Shown: positions 25,957-39,290, counted from the stretch's first letter. The stretch: DNA of 64,000 nucleotides from Cryptomeria japonica (GCF_030272615.1 NC_081410.1:146532349-146596348), one strand, 5' to 3'. Program-made: numbers and translations. The notes: generated by a model not told the origin, from the letters alone.

Positions 25957-28738
25957 GAGTACTTCTCACTACAAGATCGAAGAACTATGAGTGTACATAA
26001 TTTCAATGTCCTGAAAAAAATCCCTAATTATTTTTCTTGAAATACCAAAAACATTCAAATAATGTTCTGAAAAATATTCAATCCAAAAACATTCAAAAAA
26101 GATCCTAAAGAAACTTGCCCAAAAAAAATCACAAAAACCTAAAAATTTCAAAATCATAAAAAAACTCCAAAAACAATCATTTTTTATTTCATCAATAAAA
26201 TTGCCCTTTGCAACAAATAGATATTTGAGTAGACACAGGCGAAAAAACTCGTAAATCACTGTGCTTATAAAATCGTGCATCAATAGACAACCTATCGATA
26301 AAATCAACAATCAAACATATCAACTTGTCACATCAATCAATCAATCAATCAACATTATCAATCCTTTATCAACTATCATGTGTCTTATACAAGTTGTGGT
26401 ATACTCGAAACCAGACAATGTCCGTCTTAAACAGGGTAATTCATTCCTAAAACTAGACATCATGTTCATCCTATTAGACAACCTATCAACTTTGACAACA
26501 ACATCAGAATGGTTGTTGACTCACTTGGTCTAGTGATTCTTATCTTTCATTGATTTATTTTTTGATCATGTTCCTATGCTACTCAAGGATGTCCACAAGT
26601 GACTAGAGGAGTCAGGATGGTTCTCAATCTTTTATTTTTTTGTCTTCTATTTGTGGTATGATTCATGATGTTCTGAAACATGTATGTTTTGGGTGTTTGT
26701 GTTGGTATGTTCACTCTGCAACTATCACACATACCTCAACCCTTGGCATACACACCCTACAATTTAGAACTAATGAGAACATTCCTTGTCTGCAATATGT
26801 CTATTTCTTTGCAAAAGGGATCACATTATCGCTCTGACCTCATATGTCACAACACAATGTATCCATTTGCCATATCAATTAAATCTCTCTATTGCTTAAG
26901 GTTCATTTATGAAAGAAAGGTATCATCATTACTAATTGTTCATGTCTCTCAATAAAATGGTTAATGCATGATTAATATTCAATAAAACCAAAAACAATTT
27001 AAATGAGATATCAAGAAAGATTAAACAAGAACATCATGAAAACAAGACAACATAAATGGAATATACTCATGAAGCTCCCATTGTAAGTAACTCTTCCTTG
27101 TCCTCCTTGTCTCCACAAAATTTGCTAGCTCCAAAGTTTGACTTATGGAGAGTTGGAGAGAGATGGAGTGAATGTGGATTGCTCTCCAAGTGCTCAACAA
27201 GATAGATTGGATTTCATAGGATTTTGATAGGATTATTGGATGGATTTTGGATGGATTTGGATTGAAATATGAAAGAAGAAGAGAGAGGAGAAAAGAGTAG
27301 CATGAGGATGCTATGAGAAGAAGTGGATCAAAGAGAAATGGGCAGCACGACAATATATGAGAAGTGGATTCTTTGTGAGGAGATGAGACTCCAATTTATA
27401 GATTGGAGGAGGCCAATGGAGGGCCAAGATTGATTTACTTATGGAGGGTTGAGATTGATTTGAGATAGAAGGGATGGATCAAGGGTGCCTTGGGAAAATA
27501 AACAGGAATATAAAATTCCTTGGGGAAAGGGGGATAAATTTAAATTTCAAAATGAGGAATTAAAAATTCCAAAATAAGGATGCATTGAGGGATTCAAAGA
27601 AATTTGAATCTCTTTGAGAGACTCAATGTTGATGTGACATGAGTGGGAATTAAAAAATTGAGGGATAATGATAAGCATGATTATGAGAGATTCTAGAAGG
27701 ATTAATTAGGTTGAGTGGGATTAGGAAAAATGATTTGTAGGAATCACATGAATAGGTTAATTAATTAAAATTAATTAACTGAGTCGGTTTAGAGGAAATA
27801 ATTATTGGAGGGGACTTTAGAAGAATAGGAGAATAATTAATTTATTTGATAAATTAATTATTGGACAATAGTGACAGAATTAATTAAATTAGATTTAATT
27901 AACACTGAGAAGAATAAGGACAACACAATTAAGTCAATTAATTATGTTGACATGCTTAAATTAATTACATAATAATTTTAGGTGTCTACAGTTCCTTGTC
28001 TAATCTTTTTTGCTTCTTACTTACCTTTTTCCTCTTTCATCTAACATTTTTCTCTTCTTTTGAGAGATCATTCATTTCTTTCATACACAAACAATCTCTC
28101 AAGGGGGCATCTTACCTCCATCCCTCGGTCTATTGGGGAATGATTTTTTTAAAATTTTATTAAAGTATGTCCACAAGTTGAAAGATCCATTAAATACTAC
28201 ATCATAGTTTGAGAATATTTTGTTGTTAGGGCTCTTAAGAGTTACTAAAGTGGACATGGATTTTGTGTAGTGTAGAAGAGTTAATCATTCATTTTTGGGG
28301 CTCAAATCCACATATTAGTAAGCATTGAATGTGAATTCCTTATGAGTTTGTTTTAGATGATTTTTTAGATTTGTAGGAAGTAAGATTAGATTAACAATAG
28401 GGTTCACATAGTTAAATTATTCTCTCAATCATATATTTGAACTTTAAATCCCAAGCATTCATTCTCCTATTTGAAAGCTTCAAATATTCAAGAAATGTAA
28501 AATCATGGGTACATTCTATTAATATTTTGAAGTAATTATCCAAAACTATATTTGATCATTTGCAAAATATCTATATCTTAATGTACTTCAATAGGGTTTA
28601 CTATTTGCATTGGTTGAATGTTTTTTTTAACTCCACTAGCTTGACGACAAGGTTTGCATGCCTTTAAGAACATAAATTTAATGCTATTTTGATTTTGTTA
28701 TTATTATAAATTATTAATTATAGATTATGAAATAGAAA
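25957..28738. other. no gene recognised
   Basis: AT-rich sequence. A 110-codon minus-strand frame at 27353-27021 is Ser/Leu-rich and matches nothing I know. The stretch 27650-27990 is very rich in TTAATTAA-like motifs. Confidence 0.5.
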
Positions 28739-28944
28739 TATAAGGAATCTAAAATGGACGAAGGAGAAAACATAAATAAATAAAATCACAAAGATGAAGG
28801 AAAAGACAAATGATTGGGTGTAGTGATAGATAGAAGCAATGTGATAAAATGGGAAATTCTACATGCTTGAAGACAAGAGGATTAGGAATTAAGCAACATC
28901 ATCCAAGGGTTGTAGCTATTTTGGCTCCAAATGGCATGCCTCTA
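28739..28944 (+). repeat. direct repeat, copy 1 (206 bp)
   Basis: TATAAGGAATCTAAAATGG to ATGGCATGCCTCTA. It recurs 249 bp downstream with only a few substitutions, separated by 43 bp of unrelated sequence. Confidence 0.95.
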
Positions 28945-28987
28945 AAATACTACTACTAAAATTTACCCAAAATTTACTACTAAAAAG

Positions 28988-29193
28988 TATAAGGAATCTA
29001 AAATGGACGAAGGAGAAAACATAAATAAATAAAATCACAAAGATGAAGGAAAACACAAATGATTGGGTGTAGTGATAGATAGAAGCAATGTGATAAAATG
29101 GGAAATTTTACATGCTTGAAGAAAAGAGGATTAGGAATTAAGCAACATCATCCAAGGGTTGTAGCTATTCTGGCTCTAAATGGCATGCCTCTA
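28988..29193 (+). repeat. direct repeat, copy 2 (206 bp)
   Basis: The near-identical partner of 28739-28944. Near its end it reads CTATTCTGGCTCTAAATGG, and copy 1 has CTATTTTGGCTCCAAATGG. Both resemble the terminal inverted repeat of the palindromic elements found downstream. Confidence 0.95.
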
Positions 29194-30186
29194 CATGATG
29201 TCGAAGGCATACCATTCATGTCTGAAATGTCCATGAGACCGACGTGCCTGGGACCCACAGATGACATGGACGTATCGACAGCGGTGATGATGTGGATGAT
29301 GTTGCCTTTTTGCGTGTGATGGAAAAGCTTGCTCATGGTTAACATTTTCCCGGTCGATGTCAGGATGATGTGACGGTTACATCGAGCGAGGCGGTTAACA
29401 TACTGACGGCCACACGATTTACATTTTTGGTGACCGGTAGTTTTGATTTTTTTTTTTTGAATGGCCACGCGGCTTACATTTTTTGGGTAACCTACTTTAT
29501 TGCATCCACAAGTCGACTAATATCAGCGGTCACGTGTTATGGGAACAATTTTAATTTTTTTTAAAATTTTTTTTGAATGAAAACTCGATTTCGCGAAAAC
29601 TGAAAATATATTTCGTACAGGAGTTGCATGCAGAACGTAGTGGTGGAGGCGAAACAAAATATTTGACGGTGTAAATTCATGTCGATCGTGGTATCACAAT
29701 GTCCCTGGTTGAATCACTGAGTGAAGGAGTTGCGCTTCCATTGGAGTTATAAGTAGGCATTGTCAAAATATCTATGGCTCCGAAGGGGAGGACAAAAGCC
29801 AACCGCATGCATAACGCGAGTTGTCTGGGTATATTGTTATCGCCTGTTAACACACGGGTTTTTTCATGTGCACGGAGGAGGTATCATAGTGCATAGGTGG
29901 CTGGTACGATTTAAGATTGTTGTGTAGGGTTATGGCGGCATCGGTAAATTCAAACCCTAACAGATAACGATAGTTTATGATTCCTTCGTCAACCCTGTGT
30001 TTTTTATTGTAATTTTTTATATCATTTTTGTATTGCCGAGGTGGTTGTGAGTGTCATTTGAAACCCTTGTGGGTGGAGGCTTAGGCAGTTGCGGTAATTT
30101 GAAACCCTAAGACATTCAATAATTTTTTATTTATTTCCTGTGTCATTTTGTGTTCTGTCTATGAAAATTAGGCATTATTTTGCAGC
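29194..30186. other. no gene recognised; upstream of the DUF8039-like gene
   Basis: Richer in CG dinucleotides than its surroundings. No convincing frame. It could hold the promoter or 5' UTR of the gene starting at 30187. Confidence 0.4.
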
Positions 30187-30581
30187 ATGGCCGTGTCAGG
30201 ATACCAAGGTTCCCTATTTGTGGTTTGGTGGAGTGAAGAAGATCTACAATATTTTAAAGGTATGTATATTTTCATAATTATATGTGTCAGTTTTCCATAG
30301 TGAGCAAAGTTGTTAAAGATGAAATGATCGTTCTTATACATGCACATTAAAAGCTAGAAAAAAATAAACAACCACTGACATGTGTGTGTGTGTGTCTCTA
30401 TGTGTATATTACTTCATATTCATATATATAAGGGTTTGGCAGGCTACATATATTTTGGCTCATTGTTGAAGGGCGTCCGATTTTTGAAGGCTTGATTGTT
30501 GACGACTCATTGTTGATGGCTATTTGTTGGTAACCACAAACAAACAATAACCATCGATCAATATGTCAATATAAAGCAATA

Positions 30582-30582
30582 T

Positions 30583-30620
<38 letters not shown>

Positions 30621-30657
30621 CTGCACACGCGCACACACAGACACACACACACACACA
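30582..30657. repeat. CA-rich microsatellite
   Basis: An interrupted ACACAC run with CTCGCAC and CTGCACACGCG interruptions, in the presumed first intron. A short GTGTGT run lies at about 30382-30396. Confidence 0.95.
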
Positions 30658-30859
30658 TAGAAAAGGTGATGCGGATGATCCTATGACCCTGCAATTCAAC
30701 AAACATGTCCTCTGCAATACAGAGGAAAATGACAAAATAAATCATAGATAAAAGAAACTCTGGAAATATTATGCTCTGTTTCCATTATTCTCAGGTGCTC
30801 ATTAGATAAAAAAAATAAAACCTAACCCTAGTAGTCTCTAACCCTAACGTGACAGTATG

Positions 30860-32475
30860 CGTCTATTCTAGCTCCAAAATAGGTAAATATTCGACATAGG
30901 CTGAAGCTATTCTAGCTACATATAGAGGCAAACAAGAAACACAAACAAACAATGCAAACCCTGATGATTTTAAACAAAATCCAAACTGAAATAGGAAAAA
31001 TATGAGTTATAGAGGCGGATTTCAACATATCCCAAGTTGCAACACAACACAGAAAACTGCAGTCCCATAAATCCCCCTTCAACAATGAGCCAGAATAGAC
31101 GCAAGCTGCTTCAACAAGGAGCCCTTCAACAATAATGTTTTCGTTCGTGCATTAGTCTTCCTTTTTCCACGCTAGGCAGATAAAAAAGACACCATGTTTG
31201 CTATCGTCAAACAAATAGTAGATCAACTCCTAATTGTCAGCAAACAATAGATCAACTCCTAAACAAGAGTAGGTCACGCACAGTCAAGGAATGGTTGTAT
31301 CAACCAGTCAACAATCTGATTTTTAGGAGTATGTTTGCATCAAAAGGCAAACCATAACATGTAAACAAGGTGAAGACCACGTAAAAGAAGCTCAATTTGA
31401 AATAGAACATTTTACCTCACTTTCTCTTTCATGTAGCTATTAGGTGTCTGCCACATGTATGTGCATATATATTTAATCTCAGACATGTATGTTGATGCAT
31501 GTCATTGGTATGATAGGTCCGTTTTGGAGCCAGAATAGACGCGTCCCACGTATGTCGATTCATGTCGTTGGTACAACCTCATTTTGAAGCTAGAATAGAC
31601 ATGTCTAACACAAGTTGGACACACCTAATCTCACTCTAAACCTGCAGAATAAACATATATGCAAATATATGTGGGAGGTTATGTGTATTGTGGCTCGATA
31701 ACAGACCTATCGTACCAATGACATGCATCGACTTACATTTCTGAGACATGCATACCATGCCAACTTGTCGTGGCGCTCAAACCCATGGTATGTGATGTGG
31801 AGTTATTGTTGAGTTCTCAGTTTCACTCCTTAGGGCCCACACAAAATTATGTGGACATGTCGGAGGACGACCGCAACATGCTTTGTGGTTACCGTTGGTT
31901 TATTGTGCATAACACGCACATTAAAAGCTTGTGAATGAAGAAACCGCATTCAGATGGCATCCCGACAGGAAGAAGAGGCCGTTGGCTGCAAAACTTGGTA
32001 CGTTTGTCAGAGAAAAGACTAGCACGAAACTCAAGTTACTCTCACAGCAGGATGCCTCTATTGTGGCTGCAAAAAATAGTATGGGGGGACTAACACCCCA
32101 TGTTTGTGGCATGTTTTTAATCGCAGGTTTTGCATTTGATGGTTGCTTTTGTCTAACACGACGCTGCCAGTCTGTACGATTTGTCTATTTTGGAGCTAGA
32201 ATAGACACAACCTCTTGGACCATTGTTCATGTACGGTTTGTGATTTGATGCAGCTAACAACGGTAAAGCCAAAGGCTAACATGCAATGCAATTTACAATT
32301 GGAGTTGGAGTTAGTCAATAACAAGGCTCAAGAATAGATAAATACTACTGCGTGTTAGTGACATGTTATTCAATTGCAGCCATTGAATGTAAAATATAGT
32401 GTAAAACGTGTGACTAAGCTGCGTGTTAGTCATACCATAGCATTGATTTCGAGTCAGAATAGAGGCGTCTGTCCT
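30860..32475. repeat. scattered, decayed ends of the palindromic element family
   Basis: Isolated matches to the terminal repeat occur at about 30866 (CTATTCTAGCTCCAAAATA), 31090 (GAGCCAGAATAGACGC), 31526-31548 (TTTTGGAGCCAGAATAGACG), 31575 (diverged) and 32190-32213 (ATTTTGGAGCTAGAATAGAC). A strongly diverged whole copy in reverse orientation spans about 32342-32475. They show that the presumed gene has been invaded repeatedly. Confidence 0.7.
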
Positions 32476-33589
32476 TGACCGCATAACAACAATACACAAA
32501 TAGGTGGTTGATATAGACAACTTTGGCACTATGGCAAATTGACACATATAATTTAGGTGATATAAATTACTTAGTGGTAGTTTATATTGAATGTTAAACT
32601 GCATTTTCATATATGAACATGTAGGTTCCTTTTATGTCTTTTGAAATGCATTTACTTCCCAATGTAGACTACCACTAACATTAGTTATCCATGCAGGTTG
32701 TTTATTTTCAAGGACTATTGAGCACTCCCCTAGCAAAAGTCCAGACGTTCCCAGGTTGTTGCTCTCTCTCCCTTCTTTAATACTACTTGCACTGCAATGT
32801 CCACTTATTAATAATCTTTGGGGTTGTGCAAATTTTTGAAAGGGGTTTGTTATATATATATATATAGTTTGTTGTATATAATTTTTTTATGCGATAGAAA
32901 TGTATGTATAAATTTCAGTTCTTGATCATGTAATATTAATGTCCTTACTTTTACTGAATTTGATAATGATGAAAATAAACAATGCAATTGGCTGATGCCT
33001 TATATTATATGCTATTGATGCACCATATTAAATAATAAGATATTATTTTCCAACCTAAATGTAGTACGATTGTTATTTATGGATCTTCGAGTCATGAAAC
33101 TAGTGTTGAATATATGAACCAGAAATCTTTATTCTTGCGAACTATGTGTTATAAATTTGTATATATTCTGTTGATTTGCATGAGAGTGTTTATGTTCATC
33201 CTAGTGTATTTGTATATCTAGATTATTGATGTTCATGATGTTTGAGAACTACATGTGTTCGATGATCCAACTCTGATTTGGAATGTTATTTGGGGTTCTA
33301 TTTCAGATGTCTTCGGTTGGCATGACAAACTCCTCACGTGTCTATCCTTCACAGTGTTTTTCTTTTTCTTTTGGTAACTTAAGACAACGTTTTTAATAAA
33401 TAATAATATTCCCATATCAACAAAGAGATGGAAGCTTTAGAATAGATACTCATTTCAAAAGACATGTGTCTTTGGAATAATGAATTGGAGGTCTTTGTAT
33501 CCATTAATTATTGTCAAAGACTTTGTTAATGCTAATGAATCCCTGTGTATTCTGTGACATAGATTGACCATCTTAATTGCTGCACACTC

Positions 33590-33685
33590 ATTTTACACCG
33601 TTGATTTTGCAATTAGCGGCTGCGATTGACTAACCTGTCGCTAACACGCTGTAGGAAAGGTCCGTTTTGGAGCCACAATAGATGC
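33590..33685 (+). mobile_element. palindromic MITE-like element, 5'-truncated copy
   Basis: From CATTTTACACCGTTGATTTTG through GGCTGCGATTGACTAACCTG to TTTTGGAGCCACAATAGATG. It lacks the left terminal repeat and the central palindrome. Confidence 0.85.
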
Positions 33686-34028
33686 AGCCGATGCGTTAAT
33701 CATGTTTTGCTTCCTTCTTTATCAATCCTTAACAAAGTCTAGTTTTTGTGTTGTATTTTGGATGGGGAGAACACATGAAGCCTTTTTGACAGCGTTGGCG
33801 ATGGATCATAGTTATTATTTCATTGCAATTGCAACAAAATATGTTCTACAACAGAATATCATGGATAGTTTATGGCTAAACCATTAGTTGGGTTGTACAT
33901 AACACAGCGACATGCTGACTTTCTATTGCAATGTGGGAATAACCGGTTGTGTGTTGGTTGTGTCATTTGTGGTGAATGTGTGGTGTTATTGATAGTGTGA
34001 AGAATATGAATTGCATTTTTTTTTTCAG

Positions 34029-34167
34029 TTCAATCATGTCAATTGTGTTGGAAAAAAGGTTTTGGGAAACTATTGATCTTGATTATAGGTTACTGGAGCC
34101 AAAGGCAAATGACCTCTTGGGAGTTGGCCGCGTTCGCTTCCCAGTGACACGTGACATCGACCTGCCT
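34029..34167 (+). other. putative exon with clean splice borders
   Basis: A pyrimidine-rich acceptor (TTTTTTTTCAG) precedes it and GTAAGC follows. The open frame gives MSIVLEKRFWETIDLDYRLL and VGRVRFPVTRDIDLPV. It is listed separately because it is one of the best-defined exons of the gene 30187-39290. Confidence 0.5.
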
Positions 34168-34261
34168 GTAAGCTAAGTAGTTTTAATGGAGTATGCAACA
34201 TGTAGTATTGCTTGGTGCTGTCATTGTTTAATGCTTGTGACTGGAGAAACAATTTGTATAC

Positions 34262-34700
34262 CTAGGAGAGAGTTGGGTTTTTATATGCGGGACCAATTTA
34301 GCATTCAAATCTGAAATATTCAGGAGTTGGGCTTTCACATCTGGGAGTAGTTGAGGATTCAAATCCGAAAGAGTCAGGAGTTGGGCTTTCAGATGCATGA
34401 CCACTTGGAGATTCAAATCTGAAATATTCAGGAGCTGGGCTTTCGCATCCAGGACTAGATGAGGATTCAAATCTGAAAGAGTCAGGAGTTGGGCTTTTAG
34501 ATGCGTGACCACTTGGGGATTCAAATCTGAAAGATTCAGGAGTTGGAATTTCACATCTAGGATTAGTCGAGGATTCAAATCTAAAAGAGTCAGGAGTTGG
34601 ACTTTTAGATGCGGGACTAGTTGGGGATCCAAATCTGAAAGAGTCAAGAGATGGGCTTTCAAGTCAAGGACTAGTTGGGGATTCAAATCTGAATGAGTCA
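34262..34700. repeat. 54-bp minisatellite, about eight copies
   Basis: Units around GATTCAAATCTGAAAGAGTC followed by AGGAGTTGGGCTTTCAGATG, 54 bp long, so every unit keeps the reading frame. The minus strand is fully open across all copies (157 codons), giving 18-residue units such as DLNPQLVLDLKAHLLTLS. The plus strand is largely open too but has a TGA in at least one unit. It lies just after exon 34029-34167, probably in an intron. Confidence 0.9.
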
Positions 34701-37105
34701 TGAGTCAGGTCTCCAAGTTTGAACCCATTGTCAAGTTGACTTCTCAGTGACTACACAACCATGGTGGTAATTATTTATCATTGCATTATATTTTTTTTCC
34801 ATCATTGCATGGCATGGTTGCTGGAAGTTAGGATTTATAACTTGAAATGTAGATATATACATGGGCATAAAAAGCATTGATGATGTGTGATATTTTATTG
34901 AATAACATTATGATAGTGGTTGTGCTAGTGAGGAAGGTGAGGCCATTGGAAATGTAGATAATGGTGATTATATTGATGCTCCAGGTGGTGAGAGTGAAAA
35001 AGGGGATGTTCGTAGCGAGCATGAGGTGAGCATAGAGTAGGACACTGAATGACAACGTGATTCTGTGAGTGCTTATGAACAGGAACAAGGAGGAGGGGCA
35101 AGTAACAAGGAGGTCCACTATTAGTCATTATATATTGGATTATCTTTATAATGCTTGATTAGTGCAAAATTGAATGTGACGCTTTCTCTCTTTTGGCTAT
35201 GCACAGCAACAGGCCGATCACAAAAGAGAACATATTAATGACAAGTTGCACTACTTTTGTCTCTTTCGTTATTGTTCCGAAAATGGAGGCCGTCAGTTTT
35301 GGGATATGGGGAGGCTTAATATGCATAGATCCAGAGAACATCAACTTCAATTATTGGGGATTGCACAACGCAGTCGTCAACTGTGTGGTAGTGGACAACG
35401 CATCACAGATCATACGAATAAATCGCTGATGCACTTGAAAAAGAGGGAGTCTAATATCGAATACCAAATGGGTGTATGCCACACTATGCAAAAAAAATGT
35501 GTCACTGACCAGGTGTGCATGAAATATGGCAAGAAAACACATGATGAGCTTCTTATCAAAGGGAAGGAAGAGATAAAGGAAGCAATGTGAGTGTACGACA
35601 ACAGTCCAGTTAGGGAGGCGAGAAGGAAGAAGGTTTTAAGAGTTACTGGAAAGAAAGACTATTGCAACAAAGGTAATTTTTAGTGATCGTATTATTTTGC
35701 AGTTTACTAAATTCCTTTAAACATCTAAAGAATGATTTATTGACCTATCCTATCCTGGTGCCCAGAGTTTAAGTGACAGTGCAAGCCATGGTGAGGAGGT
35801 TCTGGCATCGAAGACTAATAGGGAAAAAAACATGCCAGTGAATGAGACTGCATCTGTTTTGTTGGGGAAGCAAAAAAATAAGAATGCTACGGAAAAAACA
35901 AGGCCGACTTCAGATCCTGAAATAAATGATGGGGCATATCTTTTATTGGGGAAGCAAAAAAAGAAGAATGTTGCGGAAAAACAAGGCAAACCTCACATCC
36001 TGAAACAAACGTGCCAGTCAATGAGCCTGCATGTAATTCATCGAGGAAGCAAGAAAAGAAGAATGCCATAGAAAAAACAAGTCCGACTTTAGATGAGGCC
36101 ACACATTTGTCATCAAAGGTGACTGTCTATTGGCTTGTCCATATGCGTGTTTACATTGCATGGTATGCTTTGCACTCCACTATGTAGTATGTTGACTAGT
36201 TCGTCCATGTCATTGTAGGTTGATTTTGATGGGGTCTGTGGAGGGAGCATGGAATGTCCCATGGTATTGGATGACACAGAACGCATTGTGCCCAAAAAAG
36301 TAATTCAAAAACCTCGGTTGTCTATTAGGTATAAGTCTATTTCATCGAAGAAGCTGAAGGAGACGTCGAATGAAAAATTGGGTGCATGCAGTGGTGAGAA
36401 GATTGCGGAGCAGTCTCTTGAATTGGGGCAGACGATGGACAATATGAGCAAATAACATTCAATGCAGTTGCCTGATGACACCATGTGTAGTGTTCCCCCA
36501 AAACCAAGTCCAAAATCTCAAACGTCTATTAGGAGGAAGAAGGTGAAGGAGACATCTGTTAGGATGAAGAAGGTGAAGGAGACATGATTGAAAAACTGAG
36601 TGCATGCAATGGTGAGACGATTACAAAGCAGTCTCCTAAATTGGGGCAGAGGTTGGAGGATAGGTGAAAAGATGATGAACAGGTATTGGGATTTTATTTT
36701 GGATAATAGGTGGTGAGAGGCAGTGTTATACTGCAAAGCATTTTTTATGTTGTTGTGGTTTGTGTCCGTTATCTGTGTTCCTGTTATTGCCTTAGTTGTG
36801 TAAAATTCATCGGCCTTGGTCCAATAGTGTTCGTAGGCGTATGGGTTTAATGTGTACTTACACTCTTGTACAATGTGTCATATTTTGTAGCATAATCTGA
36901 TAGAAGAAAGCATTGAGAAAGAGTTTGGGGGAGATGATGATGGATGTACAAATGCAAACCGTGACCACGATGGGGGCAACGGGCCGGGAGAGACAACTAT
37001 TTCGGTATTGTTGTATTGCATTTCCATGAATTGATTTGCCTATGTTTCATGGTCAGGTATAAAGAATTTTATTTAAGCGACTGTATCCACTCATTACTGA
37101 TGCAG

Positions 37106-37408
37106 GAAACCGTGGAAGACAAAGAAGAGTGTGCCAATGAAGATGCTCGCGTTGTTGTTATTGGAGTTGAAGTCCACCTACTAGTGGATGGGGTATTAGT
37201 TGGGGAAGGCATTGTTGATGGCTTGGGGAAGGGTGTAATGTGTCATACTATTCTAGTCCCACGAGATTGTGCTAAAGTTTGCATCGTCAAAGTCTTTGAT
37301 GCAAATGCCCAGCTGCCTCGTCCAGGTCCTTTCGCTGATGTCTTGTCGAATTCCCTAAACTCATGGGCGGTGTGGCCTATTGAAGACCTGGTCTATTCCC
37401 CACCCATG
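37106..37408 (+). other. exon encoding the DUF8039-like domain
   Basis: Acceptor TGATGCAG before it and donor GTAAGT after it; exactly 101 codons without a stop. The pattern 'hydrophobic-VDGVLVGEG...HTILVPRDCAKVCIVKVFD...LP.PGPFADVLSNSL.SWAVWP' matches my memory of the DUF8039 consensus (short beta strands, a central His-containing turn, a final WP). It is the only part of this gene with a family label. Confidence 0.6.
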
Positions 37409-38604
37409 GTAAGTTTCAAAGATGACAAGATCTCTTCCTCCATCTTCTCATTCCATAGTTTATCTTATTCCAATGGAATGAAATAGGAAGCACTCGTATG
37501 ATGTCGTTTGTATGTGGCAGGATAAAGTTGTCGAAAGTGTCCAACCACAAAAAGAGGATGTTAAACGCAGCCCTGTGATGAGATGGGTAAGTTAGAGGGT
37601 ACGATCACTTGGCATCACCCCTCCCGAGTTGCAAAAGAATGAGAAGAAGCGTAAAGCATTTTACGATGCTGTTAACTCCATTGCTCAATCCAGACAGTGG
37701 AGGCAATATTTTTTGATCTGCGTTGTTGTTCCTCTTTCGTAATATATAGAGCGAGATGCTATGGTGGAAGATCAGTCTTGATAGACTATTCAGATGGGAT
37801 TTGGAGATGTTATATTGAGATGGCTTTTACCTTACCATAGTTTAAACCCTCTAAATTATTGTTTACGTTTTAAATGAATTGTACTTTATTTTCAACCTTT
37901 CCTGCTATTTTAAGCAACATAACTGGAAAGGCTTGATCTGTTGGATTGTTTCATGGTGATCCTACACCATCAACTACCCTTTAATAACTTTAGAAACATG
38001 TCTTTGATGCACAAAATTTTTAATAATGATAGTGGACGGTACAATAAAGTCGATGATAGTCGTTTATTGTTCAAGTTTTGTTCAAGGTCTCTTACATATT
38101 GCATATGCATAGGTTTTGTTATTGCGCAACAATAGGGTTCCTGCAACTCTTTTACGTATACAGATCAAGTAGAATGTTTGATTGAAGTTGTGAATCATGT
38201 GCTCTTTCCACTGTAGCTTACGAAAATTAAATATACCATTGTTATTGTTTGTTTTTGAACACTGAATCTGAAATGAATTAACAACAAAAAAAAAATCAAT
38301 TAAAATACACCTGACTTTTGTTATAGTTTCATGGCAGATGTGTAATAAGTTCGATGCAGGACGAGGAGTGGTTAGTGATGGATTTATCTTCCCAAAACAT
38401 GGATTCGCAATTGGCAGGTAACATGCCACCCAAGTGCCTAGTTTAGTGAACATGTTAACTTTTGTATTGTACATAATGTTATTCATGCACAAATGCAACA
38501 ACTACCTGTTCGTTTCATGTTGGCATAAATTATTGTTTCTTGCATTTTTCATGTTGTCTTTCCCACTTGTCTACTGATACTTCTTTTTTGGCATTGTTTG
38601 CAAG

Positions 38605-39290
38605 GATGGCAAAGGGAAGAGCACGAACAGGAAAAAGAAAGGGCGTCAAAACATCTGTTTCGCAGAATGGAATGCCTGCTACAAATTCAAAGGTGAATGG
38701 GATGCCCGATGTTCTCACCTCCGATGGCGGTTTAGGGAACTCTGCAAGACAACCACCACCACCCTTTGTAGATTGGAATGATGGGATGGACAGAAAGAAG
38801 TTTGATGACATGCATGTAGAACTGCTAACGTAGAAGGTCAAAATGGCCCATGCTGAAAATGAAAGGCTAAAGGGGATTGTTTCTGATCTTGAATGGAGAT
38901 TTCTCTGAAGTGAAAAGGAGATGCATTGAACTCAATAAGAAATGCATTGAACTTAATAAGAAATGCATGGAACTCAATAACAAGGTCATGGACTTGGACG
39001 ATAAGAATACAGAGCTTGAGCTAGAAGTGCGTAGATTGCAGATGGTGAATGAGAGACAAAAGGTAGTGCATGAGGCATGCGCTAAAAGCAGCAAAATCAT
39101 AAGTGACTAGATGCAGGGCATACTAGATGTTTGTGCGCAATGCACTCAGTATTGGAAATAGAGGTATGAGGAGGTGTCTGTCTTCATAACTGATGAAGAT
39201 GATGGGAATGATGTGCCTCCCCTTACTCCGACCACTCGGGGAAACAAGTCATTTAAATATGCAACCTCCGCCTCCATAAGAGGCTTGTAC
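38605..39290 (+). pseudogene. terminal exon with coiled-coil tail
   Basis: Begins MAKGRARTGKRKGVKTSVSQ, basic, then a Pro-rich patch (RQPPPPFVDWNDGMDRKKF). It continues, after a stop and a frameshift, into a coiled coil with three 21-bp tandem units encoding CIELNKK. The end is acidic (TDEDDGNDVPPLTPTTRG). A basic patch followed by a coiled coil fits a DNA-associated, self-associating protein, which is inference. Confidence 0.5.

Larger units (their letters stand above)
30187..39290 (+). pseudogene. degraded multi-exon gene with DUF8039-like exon and coiled-coil tail, transposon-type
   Basis: I infer exons from open stretches bounded by AG and GT: 30187-30259 (starts MAVSGYQGSLFVVWW, donor AAG/GTATGT), about 31924-32110 (FRWHPDRKKRPLAAKLGTFV), 34029-34167 (EKRFWETIDLDY), 35207-35672 (C-x4-C...H-x4-H, possibly a zinc finger), 35766-36118 (tandem units of about 34 residues), 36219-36455, 36891-37004, 37106-37408, 37522 onward and 38605-39290. 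Exon 37106-37408 reads VHLLVDGVLVGEGIVDGLGK and later AVWPIEDLVY, the layout of DUF8039, a domain common in plant CACTA-type and related transposon proteins. Several exons contain single stops or a one-base slip near 35990. The biochemical role is unknown. It converges on the MULE transposase at 42460-45502. Confidence 0.55.

Noticed and set aside
30520-30735. Cys/Val-rich ORF on the minus strand
   Set aside because: It is a translation of the CA microsatellite.
34228-34701. Genuine antisense gene encoding 18-residue repeats
   Set aside because: The open frame is explained by a 54-bp (multiple of three) minisatellite inside a probable intron; there is no start, splice or family support.
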